Positions 6,204-7,569 of a DNA stretch of 7,569 nt are shown here, one piece after another; position 1 is the stretch's first letter; the number at the start of each line of letters is the position of its first letter. The notes beneath the pieces were generated by a model. That model was not told where the DNA came from. It was given only the letters and a program-made list of their open reading frames with translations, and ran no database searches. The stretch is from the NCBI GenBank assembly GCA_902492825.1, contig CABUMZ010000095.1, positions 1-7,569 on the forward strand, given 5' to 3'. The position numbers and the translations under genes are program-made. This DNA is from an uncultured Collinsella sp. Lineage in GTDB: Bacteria > Actinomycetota > Coriobacteriia > Coriobacteriales > Coriobacteriaceae.

Positions 6204-7142
6204 TTATTTAGCGGAGACCTTGCCGCTGGCGTCCTTGACGACCTTCATGGCAGAGACGGGGATGAAGCCCTGCTCCTCGACGAGCTTGCCCTGGACGTCG
6301 TCGGAGAGCATAAACTCCAGGAAGGCCTTGGTGGCCTCGTCGGCGTCCTTGGAGCAGTACATGTGCTCGGTCGCCCAGATCTTGAAGGAGTCGTCGGTGA
6401 CGTTCTTGCTCTTGGGCTCGACGCCCTCGACCTTGATGGCGTTGAACTTGGAGTCATCGAAGTGCGAGAAGTCGAGGTAGGAGATGGCGTTGTCGGTACT
6501 GCCCATCTGAGTCTGGACATCGCCGGACTTGTCGAGCTCGGCGTCGCCCTTAAAGTCGACGGCCTCGTCGCCAAAAACGGCGGCCTCGAAGGTGGCACGG
6601 GTGCCGGAGCCAGCCTTGCGGTTGAGAACGACGATCTTGACGTCGTCGCCGCCGACCTCCTTCCAGTTGGTGATCTGGCCGGAGAAAATACCCTTGAGCT
6701 GCTCGAGGGACAGGTCGTCGACCGTCACGTTCTTGGAGACGACAGGGCCCATGCCCACAACGGCGACCTCGTGGTCGACGAGGTTCTTGACCTGGTCGGC
6801 CTCGAGCTTGGTCTCGGCGAAGACGTCGGAGTTACCGATGGTGACGGTGCCGGCGGCAACAGCGGTCAGACCTTTGCCCGAACCGTTGCCCGAGCCGGAG
6901 ACGGAGACGTCGGGGTTGGCATCCATGAACTTCTCGGCAGCGGCCTCGACGAGAGCCTGGAACGAGGAGGCACCGTCGTAGGTCACCTCGCCGGAGACGG
7001 ACTCGGCAGCAGCGGCGCTACCCTTGTCGGCGGCGTCGGATGCGCCTGCGCCGCCGCAGCCAACGAGACCGAGACCGACGATGCTGGCAAGACCACCAGC
7101 AAGGCCGAGGAACTGACGACGAGAATAAGCCTGATCGAGCAT
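6204..7142 (-). CDS. pstS: Phosphate-binding lipoprotein PstS, first gene of the pst operon
   Basis: This is the extracellular receptor that binds inorganic phosphate and hands it to PstC-PstA. It has 312 residues from ATG 7142. The N-terminus combines a twin-arginine motif, SRRQFLG (7-13), a hydrophobic stretch (14-27) and a lipobox LVGC with C29 as the predicted lipid anchor. A Ser/Ala/Asp-rich tether follows to about residue 50. Phosphate-site segments typical of PstS are DGASSF (56-61), SGNGSGKGL (84-92) with IGNSD (102-106), and RKAGSGTRATF (175-185). FSGQITNWKEVGG (153-165) is a further family mark. The start is chosen because AAAGGA lies just upstream and the signal peptide begins there. 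An upstream in-frame ATG at 7232 would put 30 residues before the signal. The stop lies 24 nt before pstC. Expression is probably induced by phosphate limitation. Confidence 0.95.
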   Translation of the reverse strand: MLDQAYSRRQFLGLAGGLASIVGLGLVGCGGAGASDAADKGSAAAAESVSGEVTYDGASSFQALVEAAAEKFMDANPDVSVSGSGNGSGKGLTAVAAGTVTIGNSDVFAETKLEADQVKNLVDHEVAVVGMGPVVSKNVTVDDLSLEQLKGIFSGQITNWKEVGGDDVKIVVLNRKAGSGTRATFEAAVFGDEAVDFKGDAELDKSGDVQTQMGSTDNAISYLDFSHFDDSKFNAIKVEGVEPKSKNVTDDSFKIWATEHMYCSKDADEATKAFLEFMLSDDVQGKLVEEQGFIPVSAMKVVKDASGKVSAK

Positions 7143-7147
7143 GATCT

Positions 7148-7153
7148 TCCTTT
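7148..7153 (-). promoter_or_regulatory. Ribosome binding site that fixes the pstS start
   Basis: AAAGGA lies 5 nt upstream of the ATG at 7142. The in-frame upstream ATGs at 7160 and 7232 lack such a motif and would bury the signal peptide. This supports the 312-residue PstS. Confidence 0.7.
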
Positions 7154-7167
7154 CATACATGCGAATC

Positions 7168-7184
7168 GCGGGCACCCTGCCCGC
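7168..7184 (-). promoter_or_regulatory. Hairpin in the pstS leader, CGGGCA-type copy 1
   Basis: GCGGGCA and TGCCCGC form a perfect 7-bp stem with a 3-nt loop, 25 nt before the pstS start and about 14 nt upstream of its ribosome binding site. It shares the CGGGCA/TGCCCG arms with the palindrome at 7214-7226. It may shape translation or stability of the pst mRNA, or the pair may be a protein binding site. No function is known. Confidence 0.4.
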
Positions 7185-7213
7185 TTTGCTGTTTGGAAAG
7201 ATACGGCCTCGAT

Positions 7214-7226
7214 CGGGCAGTGCCCG
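7214..7226. promoter_or_regulatory. Palindrome upstream of pstS, CGGGCA-type copy 2
   Basis: CGGGCA-g-TGCCCG is a 13-bp perfect palindrome. A third CGGGCA half lies at 7246-7251. Together with 7168-7184 this puts three CGGGCA and two TGCCCG elements within 84 bases of the pstS leader or promoter. Confidence 0.4.
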
Positions 7227-7288
7227 CGCCAACTGCGGTTTTTTACGGGCATCTGATAGACCCTTACCGCAAGCGCAGCACGGCCTTT

Positions 7289-7304
7289 ACAAACGAATAA
7301 CAAA
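7289..7304 (-). promoter_or_regulatory. Possible Pho-type operator: TTTGT repeat with 11-bp spacing
   Basis: On the minus strand TTTGT occurs at 7304-7300 and 7293-7289, exactly one helical turn apart. Response regulators of the PhoB/PhoP class bind direct repeats of this spacing upstream of pst operons. A weak -10-like TATCAG follows at 7258-7253 without a good -35, as expected for an activated promoter. The match is to spacing, not to a known consensus. Confidence 0.3.
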
Positions 7305-7343
7305 CCCGGCGTTTAGCGTGGCGCGCCTTTTACACCAGAGGAA

Positions 7344-7403
7344 GGTAGTCATTGGAGACAGTCTTGTTTGACTAGTCATTTAAAAACGTCCCCAACGACT
7401 ACC
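7344..7403. repeat. 16-bp imperfect inverted repeat with GGGGAC arm, upstream of pst
   Basis: GGTAGTCATTGGAGAC (7344-7359) and GTCCCCAACGACTACC (7388-7403) are inverted arms with 14 of 16 matches and a 28-base loop. As minus-strand RNA, both mismatches become G-U pairs. An 8-bp direct repeat TAGTCATT (7346-7353, 7373-7380) and the palindrome GACTAGTC (7370-7377) lie inside. This is the third spacer element with a GGGGAC-like arm in the window, and it resembles small palindromic interspersed repeats. Confidence 0.55.
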
Positions 7404-7459
7404 CCAGCAACGCCGATGTTTTGGCAACGACAGACACTATGACCCAATCCGAGGGCACT

Positions 7460-7500
7460 AAAAAGACAGGAGCCCCCGCTCGTGACCGCGGGTCGGGGCT
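7460..7500 (-). terminator. Terminator-like hairpin upstream of the pst promoter region
   Basis: On the minus strand AGCCCC (7500-7495) pairs with GGGGCT (7476-7471), with CGC/GCG pairs inside after a 4-nt bulge. TTTTT follows at 7464-7460. It would end a transcript entering from the right edge. No stop codon is found on the minus strand between it and the edge, so the transcript it ends is not identified and could be non-coding. Confidence 0.5.
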
Positions 7501-7561
7501 GCGACAATGATGTTGAAGTGCCATAGGCGCAGCCGCGCCGCAACGAGGTTGGGAGGCTCCC

Positions 7562-7569
7562 ATGCCAAA
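7562..7569 (+). CDS. Possible start of a divergent plus-strand gene (only 2 codons visible)
   Basis: ATG at 7562 is preceded by GGGAGG with 5-nt spacing, a good ribosome binding site layout. Only Met-Pro and part of a Lys codon lie in the window, so nothing can be said of the product. If real, pst would be divergently transcribed from it. The minus-strand terminator-like hairpin just inside argues somewhat against this, so confidence is low. Confidence 0.22.

Noticed and set aside
5158..6480. Plus-strand open frame of 440 codons opposite pstA, pstC and pstS
   Set aside because: It lies antisense to well-recognised pst genes and its composition is Asp/His/Arg-rich low complexity, as expected from reading codons of the other strand.
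7224..7244. Plus-strand terminator CCGC-loop-GCGG followed by TTTTTT
   Set aside because: The stem is only 4 bp and no plus-strand gene ends nearby, so it is probably chance or part of the CGGGCA cluster.
6363..7256. Plus-strand open frame of 297 codons opposite pstS
   Set aside because: Its Gly/Val/Leu/Asp-rich repetitive product mirrors the codons of pstS, and no export or domain features are convincing.
7507..7569. Plus-strand coding start at ATG 7507
   Set aside because: There is no usable ribosome binding site before it, and the 21 visible codons give an Arg-rich string without family likeness. The ATG at 7562 is better placed.

Overview
The window reads as a piece of a GC-rich, Gram-positive type chromosome. 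Every protein gene that can be called lies on the minus strand. The best guess is an actinobacterium of the class Coriobacteriia (Collinsella-like). That rests on GC-rich codon use, a phosphate-binding lipoprotein with both a twin-arginine motif and a lipobox, and intergenic palindromes with GGGGAC or GGGACA cores of a kind I recall from such genomes. I could not test the lineage.

Reading in the direction of transcription (right to left): 7143-7569 is a regulatory or repeat-rich spacer with a terminator-like hairpin, a 16-bp inverted repeat, an 11-bp-spaced direct repeat that could be a Pho-type operator, and two related leader hairpins. Then comes a high-affinity phosphate uptake operon: pstS (6204-7142), pstC (5272-6179), pstA (4353-5279) and pstB (3484-4356). 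The genes are very tightly packed (24-nt gap, 8-nt overlap, ATGA overlap), and a strong intrinsic terminator follows pstB. No phoU lies next to the operon. The pstC frame is broken by one base at a CCCTTTT run (6062-6068). This is either a real inactivating mutation or a homopolymer sequencing error.

After the terminator and a second palindromic repeat, a two-gene unit encodes a Uup-like ABC-F ATPase (1416-3275) and a Cof-type HAD phosphatase (639-1409). The HAD ribosome binding site sits inside the end of the ABC-F gene. It ends in a terminator-like hairpin built into a third GGGGAC repeat (560-630). Last is a DtxR/MntR-family metalloregulator (start at 431, running off the left edge) with its own leader carrying two AGTTAGCC-type sites.

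PstS captures phosphate outside the membrane, PstC and PstA form the channel, and PstB drives transport with ATP. The ABC-F/HAD pair and the metalloregulator look like separate housekeeping units. I saw no CRISPR array, tRNA, rRNA or insertion sequence, and nothing that amounts to a new multi-gene system. The points most worth checking are the pstC frameshift and the three related palindromic spacer elements.
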